Part shown: piece by piece, positions 35,619 through 46,900 of the stretch | Layout: the number at the start of each line of letters is the position of its first letter | Position numbering within the stretch: the stretch's first letter is position 1 | Assembly (NCBI GenBank): GCA_963782255.1 | Contig: CAWAIS010000002.1 | Span: 496,001 to 560,000 of the forward strand | Direction of reading: 5' to 3' | Origin: Roseiarcus sp963782255 | GTDB lineage: Bacteria; Pseudomonadota; Alphaproteobacteria; Rhizobiales; Beijerinckiaceae | Length of the DNA: 64,000 nucleotides | Translations under genes and position numbers: made by a program | The notes under the pieces: model-generated | The model's database searches: none | Seen by the model: the letters and a program-made list of their open reading frames with translations, nothing else | What the model was told of the DNA's origin: nothing

Positions 35619-36770
35619 CTACTGACTATGAGTTTGGAGCTTGAGGGCCGCTTGCTTCCTCCTTAGCCGGTGGCGAATTTGGCCAAGCGGGCGTTCCACG
35701 AAAATTAATAACAAATACGATACCGCTCCGGTCACAAACAACCCACTGACGACTGCCTCGATGCGATACGGCGAACCGAAAATCAACTCAGCGGGTGTCC
35801 GGGATATCAGGTGAAACAGGTATATCGAATAACTCAACCGTCCGATAAGCACCATTGTAGGGCTAGCCAGCACTCTACGGACGGGATTGTCCGGCGGATC
35901 TACCAGGACAGCGCAGAAGAGCGGCATTAACGCTAGTCCTTGAAGTGAATAGCGAATGGTCTCCCTGAAGCCTTCGTCTCGAATAAGAAATGTTAATATA
36001 ATTATGGATAGCCCGAGTGCTTGGCTCACTCTCATCCGAAGGATTTTGACTACCGCGAACTTCCACGGGGTCTCGAATAAGACACGCAACAGCGCTCCAT
36101 AAAGTATCGAATCGATGCGAGCGTCAGTCGCCATACCCGTGTAGTCAGTCGAGACAGATAATACCCAATGAGCGACCGCTCTCCACGCTAACGTCGCGAT
36201 GCATATCATTACGATACCAAATAAAAGCTTACGCGGATTGTTAATATTAATCTTGATAACTAGAGGCCACAACAAATAGAAGTGCTCCTCCACCGCCAGT
36301 GACCAGCAAATACCGAATGGAATAATTCTGTTTGCATCCAACCGCCACGCCAAATCGTAATAGTTGGTATAATACAGCAGCGCTGCCACTGTCGTACCAG
36401 TTGGGACGGGCGTGCCATCTACTGCAACGCGGCTTACGCGATAAAATATAGTGCCGACCAGGACCAAAATCACCAAGGGCGGAGTCAACCTGATCCATCT
36501 TCTCATGTAGAATCTAAATATGTCTATATTATCGGTAAAGTGATATTCGGAGAAAAACAAAGTCGTTATCAAGTATCCGCTTAAGAAAAAGAATAATGTC
36601 ACACCAAATCCACCAGGGACTGCGGGCGCCAGTCTATAATGCGCGCACACCACGAGGCCTATTGCAATTGCTCGTATCCCATCTAATTCACGTACATATT
36701 TGTCGCTCGCGGAAGGTATATAGATAGTTCTATCGCTAGACGTCGCGCCCGCTAATAAGTTCATCTGCAC
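35619..36770 (-). CDS. Acyltransferase-3 family protein (OafA-like)
   Basis: 383 residues with about ten hydrophobic segments, acyltransferase-3 (OafA/YrhL) family. Motifs: YVRELDGIRAIAIGLVVCAH, then GGFGVTLFFFLSGYLITTLF and RFYMRRWIRLTPPLVILVLV, with FGICWSLAVEEHFYLLWPLV in the middle. Membrane enzymes of this type O-acylate surface sugars or, in natural-product clusters, the product itself. The start is GTG 36770 or ATG 36764. Base composition is the most AT-rich in the window, indicating separate origin. It lies 108 bp downstream of the terminal NRPS gene on the same strand, so tailoring of the peptide is possible. Confidence 0.78.
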   Translation of the reverse strand: MQMNLLAGATSSDRTIYIPSASDKYVRELDGIRAIAIGLVVCAHYRLAPAVPGGFGVTLFFFLSGYLITTLFFSEYHFTDNIDIFRFYMRRWIRLTPPLVILVLVGTIFYRVSRVAVDGTPVPTGTTVAALLYYTNYYDLAWRLDANRIIPFGICWSLAVEEHFYLLWPLVIKININNPRKLLFGIVMICIATLAWRAVAHWVLSVSTDYTGMATDARIDSILYGALLRVLFETPWKFAVVKILRMRVSQALGLSIIILTFLIRDEGFRETIRYSLQGLALMPLFCAVLVDPPDNPVRRVLASPTMVLIGRLSYSIYLFHLISRTPAELIFGSPYRIEAVVSGLFVTGAVSYLLLIFVERPLGQIRHRLRRKQAALKLQTHSQ

Positions 36771-36877
36771 AGCTCATCGTTTAAACGGCCAAGCAATAGT
36801 AACTTCGACGACATCAAGGCCGGATCGCCCACTGAGACGTCACGAATCCACTAAGCCTTGCGGTGCCGCAGTCGCGG

Positions 36878-39800
36878 CTACCCGACGTCAGACTGGATGG
36901 CGGCCTCGATACACTTCACCATGATCGACGCGCCAGGTTCCTTGAAGACCGTGTAATGATCGCCCGGAACAAGGATCAGATCGACGCCGTCTGCCGCCAT
37001 TCCTCCCCAACCCAGCTTGGGATCGAGGAATCGACCGGCCGGCTCACATGTACTGCGGAATACGGTCAATCGCCCGCTGATTGGTTTGGGCTCGTAAGCT
37101 TTCAGCATTGCGGTTGTATGATTAAGCAGCCAATGGTCATAAGCTTGCGCCGCCGCATAGGCAGGTTCGGCGCCCACCGTGGTGGCGATCTGACCCCGGC
37201 GGTAGAAACGGTGCACGGTGGCGCGATCGGCGACGAAGTTCCTGAAAGTTTTTTGACCAGACCGCACCTTGGCCCATTCTGTCAGGATCAACCGCCACCG
37301 ATATGTGTAATCCGCCAGTTTCGATCGAAGCCAGCCGAGGCGTTTGAGATAGCCGGGAATCCATGTGTCGATCAGGAAGACGCGCGAGACAACCTCTCCG
37401 GCCTCCTGTAGCTGACGGGCCGCCTCGAATGCCAGTGTGCCGCCATTGCACCATCCCATCAAGACGTAAGGGCCTCTGGGCTGAATTCCCCGGATCAACC
37501 GGACGTATTGACCGGCGGTCTCTTCGATCGTGGTGGGCAAGTTGTCTCTTCGGGTCGATGGATCGAAGAGTTGCAGCGCCGTGATCGACACATCTTCGTT
37601 AAGGCGATGTGACAGCGTCAGGAAGACACCAGTGTTGTTGATGGCGAAAATGCTGCGCTCTGCATGGGGCGGTCCCATCCGTACAACCTGGCGGAAGTCG
37701 AAGTCCCGCCGACAGGGGGAGCGAAGCAGGTTCGCGAACGCAATGAAGCCGGGTGACTCGAACAGCGCCGACATGTCGATCCGATGCCCGAACACCGCCT
37801 CGACTCGGGCGAGCAGACGCGCAGCGAGCAGGGAGTGACCGCCCAGTTCGAAGAAATCCGCAGACCCGTCGACTGACTCGACCCCCAGGATTTCGCACCA
37901 GATTTGCGCAAGACGGGTCTCAAGTTCGTCCAAGGGCTGCAACCGAGTGCGTTCGGCCTGTTCTTCGGGACCTGGCAGGGGCAACGCCTTCCGGTCGATC
38001 TTGCCGTTCGGCAGCAATGGGATGGCGCCAAGAACTATGATCTCCCGAGGCCGCATGTAGCCAGGCAGCATCGCCGCAGCGTCCGCTCGTAGCGCCTCGA
38101 CAATCTGTTCGCGACGGGTGGCTGCGTCACCATGCAGCTCGACATAGGCAAAAATGGCGGTTTCGCCCGAGGCGCTTTCGCGGGTGATGGCGATCGCGTG
38201 GCGGACGGCGCGGTGCCGCAACAAAACAGCCTCGATCTCACCGAGTTCGATCCGGAAACCGCGCAGCTTGATTTGCTGGTCGGTCCGGCCGAGATATTGA
38301 AATTCGCCGTCCTGGCGCATCCGGACCAGATCGCCGGTCCGGTACAGTTTCGCGCCTGGCGAATCGCGGAACCAATCGGCCGGAAAGCGCTCGCGCGTCA
38401 GTCCCGCCATGCCCCAATAGCCAAGGGCAACGCCGTCGCCGCCAATTATCAATTCGCCGACCCCACCCTGCGGAACGAGTGCACCATTGCGGTCAACGAC
38501 ATAGAACTGGGTGTTGGCGATCGGCGGACCAATCAGGATCGGGCCGTCCCCGTGTGTGATCCGCCTGGCTGACGACCAGATGGTCGTCTCCGTTGGCCCG
38601 TACATGTTCCACAGCTCGGGGCTACGATCCAACAGACGGTCCGCCAAATGGCGGGACAGGGCCTCGCCGCCGCAGAGCATCCGCAGTTGCGGATCGCCGC
38701 GCCAGCCGGCTTCGATCAACAACTCCCACGTCGCCGGCGTCGCTTGCAGAGCGCGTGCCCCTGCCCGCCTCAGCAAGGACAACAGCAAGTGGCCGTCCCT
38801 CGTTTCCTCCTCGCCGGCGATCACCACCTTAGCGCCGAGCGTGAGGGGAAGGAAAAGTTCCAACGCGGCGATATCGAAGCAGATCGTGGTGACCGCGACG
38901 ATGGTGTCCTGCGCAGTGAAGCCGGGCGTCTCGCGCATGGCAAACAGGAAGTTGGTCAGCGCGCCGTGCGGAATCTGCACCCCCTTTGGTTTGCCCGTCG
39001 AGCCGGAGGTGAAAATGACGTAGGCGGTGTCTTCCGGACGGATCGAAGGCAGCGCTGGTTTGTTGGCCGTCGGCGCCGGCTTGGACGTGCGGCCGACGGC
39101 AACGATCGGCACAGACTGCAGGGGCAGCGGCACGATCTCCGATTGGGCGACGATTGCAACGAGCCCAGATTGTTCGATGATTTGGCTTAGCCGTCCGGGT
39201 GGATAAGTCGGGTCGAGCGGAACGTAGGCGCTCCCGGCCTTTAGGATCGCCAGCGGGGCAATGACCAGGTCAGCAGATCTGTTGACGAACACCCCGACCC
39301 GCGCTTTCGGTCCAAAGCCGAGGCTTAGCAGTCGCCGGGCGAGCTCGTCGGAGCGTTGCTCCACATCTCGATAGGTGAGCGACCGCGCGCCCGCAACGAC
39401 CGCCGTTGCGCCGGGGGTCTCCGCCGCCTGACGCGCGAAGAGATGCGGCAACGTGAAGTCGCGGGGATACGCAGCCGCTGTGTCGTTGCACTCGACCACC
39501 AGATGGCGACGTTCGCTCACATCAAGGATCGGAATGGCCCCGATCGGCAGCGCCAGGTCGACCGAGACGGCCGACAGGACATTGACGAAATGCCGCAGCA
39601 GCCGTTCGATCGAAGTCCGCAGGTAAAGGCCGGTGTTGTATTCGCAGGACAGGCGCCAGCCATCCGGCCGCTCGACCATGAAGAAGTTCAGGTCATGCAT
39701 GGCGCCGGCTGACCAAGACGGCAAGTCCACGAGCCTGAACGTCCCGTAATCGGTGTTTTCGATGAACGATCTTTGATAGATGAAATTGACGGAGAAGACA

Positions 39801-40927
39801 GCGTTGTGGCCCGGGTAGCGCTTCAGCGTCAGAACCTCGATGACCTTCTCGAGTGGCATCGCTTCATGTTCGAGCGCTTGCACGATGACGTCGCGCGCCC
39901 GATCCAGCAAAACGTCGAAGCTCGGCTCCCCCGTCAGATCGGCTCGCAGCACAAGGGTATTGATGAACAGGCCAACGAGTTTTTCAGTCTCGATCTGATC
40001 GCGCCCGGCGACTTGCGTGCCAACCGCAATGTCCGTGGCACCGGTATAGCGATGAAGCAGCGTTACCAGAGCAGCGTACGCCAGCATGAACAGCGTGCAG
40101 CCCCTCTGGTGGGCGATCTTGATGAGCCTGTCCGTCAGGTCCCGGTCCAGCAGTTGCGATTGGATCGCTCCCGCACATCCTTGCGCTGATTTGCGGGGGA
40201 AATCGGTCGGCAACTCGAAAAACTCAAGGCCGCTGAGGGCGCGTGACCAATAGGCGACCTCCGGGGCAAGTCCATCGCCGGCGACCACCTCTCGCTGCCA
40301 AGCCGCATAGTCGCCGTAGGTAATCGGGAGATTTGGGAGATCAGGGCAACGCCCCGCCTGCAAGGCTGCGCAGATCACCCCCATTTCCCGCGCGAGCAGA
40401 CCGATCGACCAGCCGTCGCACACGGAGTGATGCGCGGTGACGACGACAACGGCGATATCAGACCGCACCCGGACATGCGTGACTCGGATCAGCGGCGCAA
40501 TTGCCAGGTTGAATGGGGTCGTCGCCTCGAGGCGTGCGATACGATCGCACTCTGCGAAAGCCATAGCTTCCTGCCGGACCGTCAGATCGATGGACGGGAC
40601 GCGCAACGAAAGCTCGGGCTGCACGACCTGAAGCGGCTCCCCGTCGATCTCGATGAACGAGGTCCTCAGCGTTTCGTGCCGCTCGATGATCTGAGCGAAC
40701 GCCTTTTCGATCAGTTGCGCCGGCAAGTTACCCTCGATGCGCCACCGCACCGCGACGTTCAGCGCGGAATTGCCGGGTTCGAGCTTGTCCAGCACCCAGA
40801 AGCGCTGTTGCGCCAGGGAGGCAGGATATTGAACGGCACGCCGAGCTTTGACCGCGGTCGGCCCGTCCGATCCCGTTGCGCCAATCGCCGCCATCGGGTC
40901 GTCTATGATCGTTTGGGCGTTACTCAA
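36878..40927 (-). CDS. Terminal NRPS module C-A-T-TE with Cys-type thioesterase
   Basis: 1349 residues. Condensation domain (about 30-450) with intact HHSVCDG at 166-172; adenylation domain (about 480-970) with FTSGSTGKPKGV and YGPTETTIW; carrier domain with ELGGHSLLAA (Ser about 1032); thioesterase (about 1075-1349). The thioesterase nucleophile elbow reads GWCNGG, so Cys (about 1160) replaces the usual Ser; Asp (about 1187) and His (about 1324, PGDHYTVF) complete a triad. The ten-residue A-domain code read by eye is DILQMCMIWK, near the glycine-type DILQLGLIWK but not identical. TTG start overlaps the upstream gene by four bases. It adds the last residue and releases the product. Confidence 0.93.
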   Translation of the reverse strand: MSNAQTIIDDPMAAIGATGSDGPTAVKARRAVQYPASLAQQRFWVLDKLEPGNSALNVAVRWRIEGNLPAQLIEKAFAQIIERHETLRTSFIEIDGEPLQVVQPELSLRVPSIDLTVRQEAMAFAECDRIARLEATTPFNLAIAPLIRVTHVRVRSDIAVVVVTAHHSVCDGWSIGLLAREMGVICAALQAGRCPDLPNLPITYGDYAAWQREVVAGDGLAPEVAYWSRALSGLEFFELPTDFPRKSAQGCAGAIQSQLLDRDLTDRLIKIAHQRGCTLFMLAYAALVTLLHRYTGATDIAVGTQVAGRDQIETEKLVGLFINTLVLRADLTGEPSFDVLLDRARDVIVQALEHEAMPLEKVIEVLTLKRYPGHNAVFSVNFIYQRSFIENTDYGTFRLVDLPSWSAGAMHDLNFFMVERPDGWRLSCEYNTGLYLRTSIERLLRHFVNVLSAVSVDLALPIGAIPILDVSERRHLVVECNDTAAAYPRDFTLPHLFARQAAETPGATAVVAGARSLTYRDVEQRSDELARRLLSLGFGPKARVGVFVNRSADLVIAPLAILKAGSAYVPLDPTYPPGRLSQIIEQSGLVAIVAQSEIVPLPLQSVPIVAVGRTSKPAPTANKPALPSIRPEDTAYVIFTSGSTGKPKGVQIPHGALTNFLFAMRETPGFTAQDTIVAVTTICFDIAALELFLPLTLGAKVVIAGEEETRDGHLLLSLLRRAGARALQATPATWELLIEAGWRGDPQLRMLCGGEALSRHLADRLLDRSPELWNMYGPTETTIWSSARRITHGDGPILIGPPIANTQFYVVDRNGALVPQGGVGELIIGGDGVALGYWGMAGLTRERFPADWFRDSPGAKLYRTGDLVRMRQDGEFQYLGRTDQQIKLRGFRIELGEIEAVLLRHRAVRHAIAITRESASGETAIFAYVELHGDAATRREQIVEALRADAAAMLPGYMRPREIIVLGAIPLLPNGKIDRKALPLPGPEEQAERTRLQPLDELETRLAQIWCEILGVESVDGSADFFELGGHSLLAARLLARVEAVFGHRIDMSALFESPGFIAFANLLRSPCRRDFDFRQVVRMGPPHAERSIFAINNTGVFLTLSHRLNEDVSITALQLFDPSTRRDNLPTTIEETAGQYVRLIRGIQPRGPYVLMGWCNGGTLAFEAARQLQEAGEVVSRVFLIDTWIPGYLKRLGWLRSKLADYTYRWRLILTEWAKVRSGQKTFRNFVADRATVHRFYRRGQIATTVGAEPAYAAAQAYDHWLLNHTTAMLKAYEPKPISGRLTVFRSTCEPAGRFLDPKLGWGGMAADGVDLILVPGDHYTVFKEPGASIMVKCIEAAIQSDVG

Positions 40928-43900
40928 GTTGCTGCGCGCCCTTTCGCACCGAGTGGAAACAGGCGACGCAACTGGTTGGCGCGCGAATCAGTAGCGGCGG
41001 AGGGCGTGCCGCCCTCTGTCTCCAACGACGTTGCCAGCGCGGCTACCGTTCGATGGTCGAGCAATTGCCGCGCACTGAGAAGGATCCCCTGGCGATTTGC
41101 GCGCGCAGCGATCTGGAACAGATGGATCGAGTCGGCGCCGAGGGAGAACAGGTCGCTGTCACGGCTGACCCGGTCCACCTTGAGAACCTCCGCCCAGATC
41201 GAGGCGAGCGACGCTTCGAGCGGTGTCGCCGGCGCTGCGAAGATCTGCTCGTCCGAGGCGTTGATATCGGGCGCAGGCAGCGCGGCGCGATCGAGCTTCC
41301 CGTTCGGACCGATCGGCAAGGAGTCGAGCCGCACCCAGACCAATGGGATCATGTAATCCGGCAGATCCTCGGCAAGCCTGGTGCGCACCGTCTCATCCGA
41401 GAATGCCTTCGCCGGAGCCCCGGCAAGATAGCCGACCAATATCGGCTTGGCTGCCGTGTCCTCGCGCAGGGCAACTGCGGCCGGTCCTACACGGCGTGAC
41501 AGCACCGCCTCGATTTCCTCGAGTTCGATGCGGAAGCCACGCAATTTGATCTGCGTATCCGCGCGCCCGAGGAGCTGGATTTCGCCGCTCGGCAACCGCC
41601 GGGCAACATCGCCGGTGCGGTACAACCGGGGGCTTAGCTTGAACGGGTCGGGGATGAATTTCTCGGCGGTCAACGCGTCCTGCCGGAAATATCCTTTGGC
41701 GACGCCGTCACCGCCGATATGCAGCTGACCAGACGCGCCGAACGGCACAGGCTGGTCGTATCGATCGAGAACGTGCAGCTGCGTGTTCGCGACCGGCCGG
41801 CCGATCGTGATCGGATCGTCTCCGGACCGAACTTCGCCGCAGGAAGACCAGACCGTGGTTTCCGTTGGCCCATACATGTTCCACAAGGCGCCGCCTCCTT
41901 CGAGGAGGCGGTCAGCCAGGTCGCGCGAGAGCGCCTCACCGCCGCACATCATCTTGAATCCCGGCCGCGACCGGAAGCCTGCCTCAAGCAGCAGCCGCCA
42001 GGAAGCTGGTGTGGCTTGCAGGATTGTCGCGGCGTAGCGAGCAACAGCGGCGAGCAGGCGGTTTCCGTCGAGAACGTCCTCGCGCCGGGCAATCGCAACC
42101 GTCCCACCAACCAGCAACGGCGCGAAAAGCTCCAGCGCGGCGATGTCGAAGGCGATCGTTGTGACCGCCAGGAGTGTATCGGTCCGTCCAATACCGGGCC
42201 GATCCGCAACACTGCACAGCAGGTTGGCCAAGGAGCGATGGGTGACTTCCACCCCTTTCGGTGCGCCGGTCGATCCCGAGGTGTAGATCAAGTAGGCGGA
42301 TGCCTCGGCATTCGTGGCTGTGGCGGGCGCCGCCGCCGGTCTGGCCTCGATCGCCTCCCGCTCGCGCTCCAGGTCAACAATGGCGACTTCTGGGGGAAGC
42401 GTCAGCTCTGCGGAGCGGCCGCCTGAGACAACGCCGGAAACGTCGGCGTTGGACAGGATGTAGCGCAGCCGCGCCGGCGGATGGGCAGGATCGAGCGGAA
42501 CGTAGGCGAAGCCCGCCTTCCAGATTGCCAGCAATGCGATGACCATGTCCGGCGAGCGCTCGACCAGCACGCCGATCCGGCCGCCCTCCGATCTGATCCG
42601 AGCACGCAGGTGATGCGCCAGGCGGTTGGCCCGCTCATCGAGGTCCCGGTAGCGAAGCGTCGCGCCGTCGAACGCCAGCGCCATTGCGTCCGGGGTGGCG
42701 CGCGCTTGCTGCTCTATCAGCGCGTGGACGCATTGCTCGCGCGGATAGTCGGCGCTGGTGGCGTTGAAACCCTCGATGATCTGCTGTAGCTGTGCGCGAG
42801 GAATGTAGGGTATGCGGGTGACGCGCTCGTTGGGCTCCGAGACTATTGCCTCAAGCAACGCCTCATAGCACACGAGCCACTGGTCGATCGTCGCTTTGTC
42901 GAACAAGTCGGTATTGTAGTCACAGTCGATGCGCAAGCCGTCCGAGGACTCGATCACGTTCCAGAAAATATCGTAATTCACGAAGGCCTTGGCGTTCGGC
43001 TCGACGTCGATCGCCAGTCCGCCGGCTTCGCTTCGATTCGCCAGCCGCTCCAGGTTGAACTGAAGCTCCGTCAGCGGAAGCCGGTTGACCTCGCGCGACA
43101 GCGCGAGCTTCCGCACGATCGTGCCCAAGGTGTAGTCCTGATGCTCATAGGCATCGAGCACTTGCCGGCTGACGGAGCGCAGATGGTCCGAGAACGACGT
43201 CTCTCGGTCCCACCGGCCGCGGATGGGCAGGAAATTCACGCAGTGGCCGACCAGCGCTTTATCCTCGATCAGGGACTGCCCCGCGGTCGGGACCGCGACC
43301 ACGAGTTCCTCGACCCCCGCGAGTTGGCCCATCAGCGCCTCAAATGCGGCTAACAACGTAACGAACAGCGAGCAGCCCTGCCTAGCGCCGGCCGCCTTTA
43401 CCGCACGATAGAGTTCTGCGTCGATGCGGCGGCCCGTTGTCGCTCCGCCATAAGATTTCATCGCCGGGCGCGGCCGGTCCGTCGGCAAGTCGATCGGTCT
43501 AGTTGGGTTTGCAAATTGCGCCGCCCAGTAAGTCGCAACTGCCGCCTGTTCGTCGGTGGCGCAGACTGACCGCGCCCGTGCGTACTCGCTGAACGGCAGG
43601 ACCGGCCCGAGATCGGGCTGCCGCTGTTCGCGCAGACACCCATACAGCTCCCCCAGTTCGGTGACGATGACGTTAACCGACCAGCCGTCGCAAATGATGT
43701 GGTGGGCAGTCAACACCAGCGCATGGACCGTCTCGGACAGCTTGAACAGCCGCGCCCGGATCGGGGGCCCTTCGACCAGGTCGAATGGCGTTGACGCGTC
43801 CGCCTGCAGATACGCGGTCAGGATGCCGTCCCGCGAGCCGCCCCCCTCGGTGATATCCGTGATGGGACACGGGAACGACGTTTCGGGTGAGATCACCATT

Positions 43901-46900
43901 GTCTCACCTGTCGCGCTGAAACGCGCCCGCAGCGCGTCGTGCCGCGCCATGATCGTTTCCATGGCAATGCGCAGGGCGGCGAGGTCGAGCGGGCCGTTCA
44001 GCCGGAGCGTGACGGACTCGTTGAACGCGCAGGACGCCTCATCCCCGTTCTGCGCGGACAGCCAGATTTCGGTCTGGCTCTCGGTCAGCGGCACGGCTGG
44101 ACTGGCACGATCTACCGCGGGCGCAACCGTTTCAACGCCGCCGATAATCCCGGCCTGAGCCATCTCGTCGAGGCTGTCGTCGAAAGCGGCGGCAATCCGC
44201 GCAATGTCTTCGGCGGTGTGCGCCGCGTTTAGGAACAGGGGGAACCCGTCCTGAACATAAATGCCGCGGTCGCGCAGGTGATAGAACAGCAGGCCGGCAA
44301 GCGGCCCATCCGCATGCAGGCTGAAATAGAGAAAGCTCGAATAACGCTCCGTTTTCGCTTTGAGTCCGTGCCGGGCGAAAATCCCGTTCAGCGTTTCCGC
44401 CAGATCGGCGGCGTGCTCGGCGATCCGCGTCTGCAGCGCTGGCCCGTGCGCCTTCAGATGCAACAGCACCGCGCGCACGCTCGCCAGCACGAGGGGATGG
44501 CGAACGAAGGTGCCGGCAAAGAACGTGACAGCGACCTCGGGGACCAACTCGTCGCCATAGCTCCAGGCGCCGCCGTCGAGGGCGTCCATGAATTTCGCCT
44601 TGCCAGCGAGGATGCCGATCGGCAACCCGCCGCCGATCACCTTGCCGTAGGTCGCCAGATCGGCCCGGATTCCCGTCACGGCTTGCATCCCGCCGGGATC
44701 CGTGCGGAACCCGGTGACGATCTCGTCCATGACAAAGGCGACGCCCGCCTCCTCTGTGATCTGGCGAAGCGTGCGCAGAAACTCGAACGGCTGCAGATCA
44801 GGATGGCGGCTCTGCACGGGCTCGACGATGACCGCAGCCAGATCGTTGGCGTTCTGCCGGATCCAGTCCAGCGACTCCGGCGTCGCGTAGTCGAGCACGA
44901 CCATGTTCTCAACGGCGGACGGCAGAATCCCAACTGCAATCGGCGTTGACCGCGGAGCGCCGCCCGGCCGCTTGGCGCTGCGCACCAGAACCTCGTCGAA
45001 CTGGCCATGATAGGCGCCGTTGAACATCACCACCTTGTTGCGGCCGGTGACGGCCCGCGCGACGCGCAAGGCGGCCATCACTGCTTCGGAGCCGGTGTTG
45101 CAGAACGTCATCCGCTCATTGCCGGTCATCTCGGTGAACAGCGTGGCGACTTCGCCCGACAGCTCCGCCTGCGGCCCGGTCGCGAAGCCTTTTTCCAACT
45201 GCTCCTTGATCGCCTCCATGACGAAATCGGGCGAGTGTCCGAACGCCGTCGGCCCGTAGCCGTTGACGAGGTCGATATACTCGTTGCCATCAATGTCCCA
45301 GATGCGCGAGCCGCTCGAACGGGCGCAAATCAGCGGGTAGACGAGCTCCTTCCATTCCAGCCGGAAACCCGCGGCCGCGCGTGGATCCGCTAGCACCGGC
45401 CGTGCCTCCGCCGTGCGCCGCTTTGATCCCCCGGTCTTTGCCGTTACACGCGCGGTCAATGCGTCGATGTGTTGCCTCTGCGCTGGTGAGAGGCCGCTAT
45501 CGCCACCGCCCGCGCCGCCGCGATAGGCCTGGAACCGCGAAGGCCGCTGTTCCGCCTCTGATGCGGCAGCGGGCGCCGCCGCGGGCGCCGCCACTGATTG
45601 CACTGCGGGAGCAACGGCAACCGCTGTAGCCCCCGTCCCAGCGGCCGCAATGGCGCTGTCTGGCAGCCCAAGCCGCCTTAGCGTGTCCAACTGCCCCTGG
45701 ATCAGGCTCGACATCGCGTCGACTTGAGCGCGCAAGATCCCGGCGATGCCGACATCCGCTCCCTCTAGCCGCGCCGGCGCCGGTGCGAGGAAGGCCGTCG
45801 CTGGCGTGGTTCCGGTGACGGGCGTCGTCGCTGCAGGCACGGCCGTGGGGACTTGACGCCGCACCGCCGCCGGCGCCTCAGCGCGAATGAAGCGCTCGAG
45901 CGCCGGGATCGTCGCCAGATCGCCGAGCAACTGACGGAAAGCGATCTTGGCGCCGAGGCGGCGCTGAATCTGCTGGGCGACCTGGCTGAGCAGGAGAGAG
46001 TCGAAACCGAGCTCAAGGAAGGTAGCCGTCGCAGCGGGATCGACAGTTTCGCCAGAGACGTTCTGGAGAATATCCGTAATCACTTCGCGAATTCCGTCCA
46101 TCCCTGCCCCCGTGTCCTGTGTCTGTCCGAAGCCGGCTGGTGCGACCGCGGTCGTCTCTGCCTGGCTCGGTGCGAGCGCAAGCGGCACCGGCATGAAGCC
46201 TGGTTCCGCCGGACCAAGCCTCTCCCTGGCGGGCGGATCGATCCAATGACGGCGGCGCTCGAATGGATAGGTCGGCAGCGACACGCGTGAGCGCGGCCAG
46301 TCTGCTACCGAGGCCCAATAGGGAGTGACGCCGCTGACCCAGAGTTTGCCCAGGGCCGCGAGCATGGTCTCTTCGTCGGTCGACTGGGCTCCCGCCTCAG
46401 GCAACGAACCAAAGGCCCGGCCGGCCAAACCGCGCGCTGTCTGCAGCGCCAGAGTCGACAGCGTGATGCCCGGCCCGACCTCCAACAAAATCGACGGGGC
46501 TGACGTGGCGAGAGTTTTGATTCCGGCTGCAAAGCGAACAGGTTCGCGCGCATGCCGCGCCCAGTACGCGGGTGATGTTGCTTCGTTGGGCCGGATCCAG
46601 TCTCCCGTTACGCTCGAGACATACGGCATCGTGGGCTCGTGCAGCGTAATGTCCGCGACCTGCTCCGTGAACGGCCGGATCATCGGGTCCATCATTGGCG
46701 AGTGAAACGCGTGCGACGTGTGCAGCCAACGATGGGCGGTTCCGCGCGCCTCGAGCTGTCTCGCAGTCGCTTGAAGCGCCTCATGCGGTCCCGCGAGAAC
46801 CAAGTTCGTCGGACTGTTGATCGCCGCGAGCGCGACCCCATCGCCGATCAGCGGCGCAATCTCGGCCTCCGACAAGCGCACGCTAAGCATGCCGCCCCAA

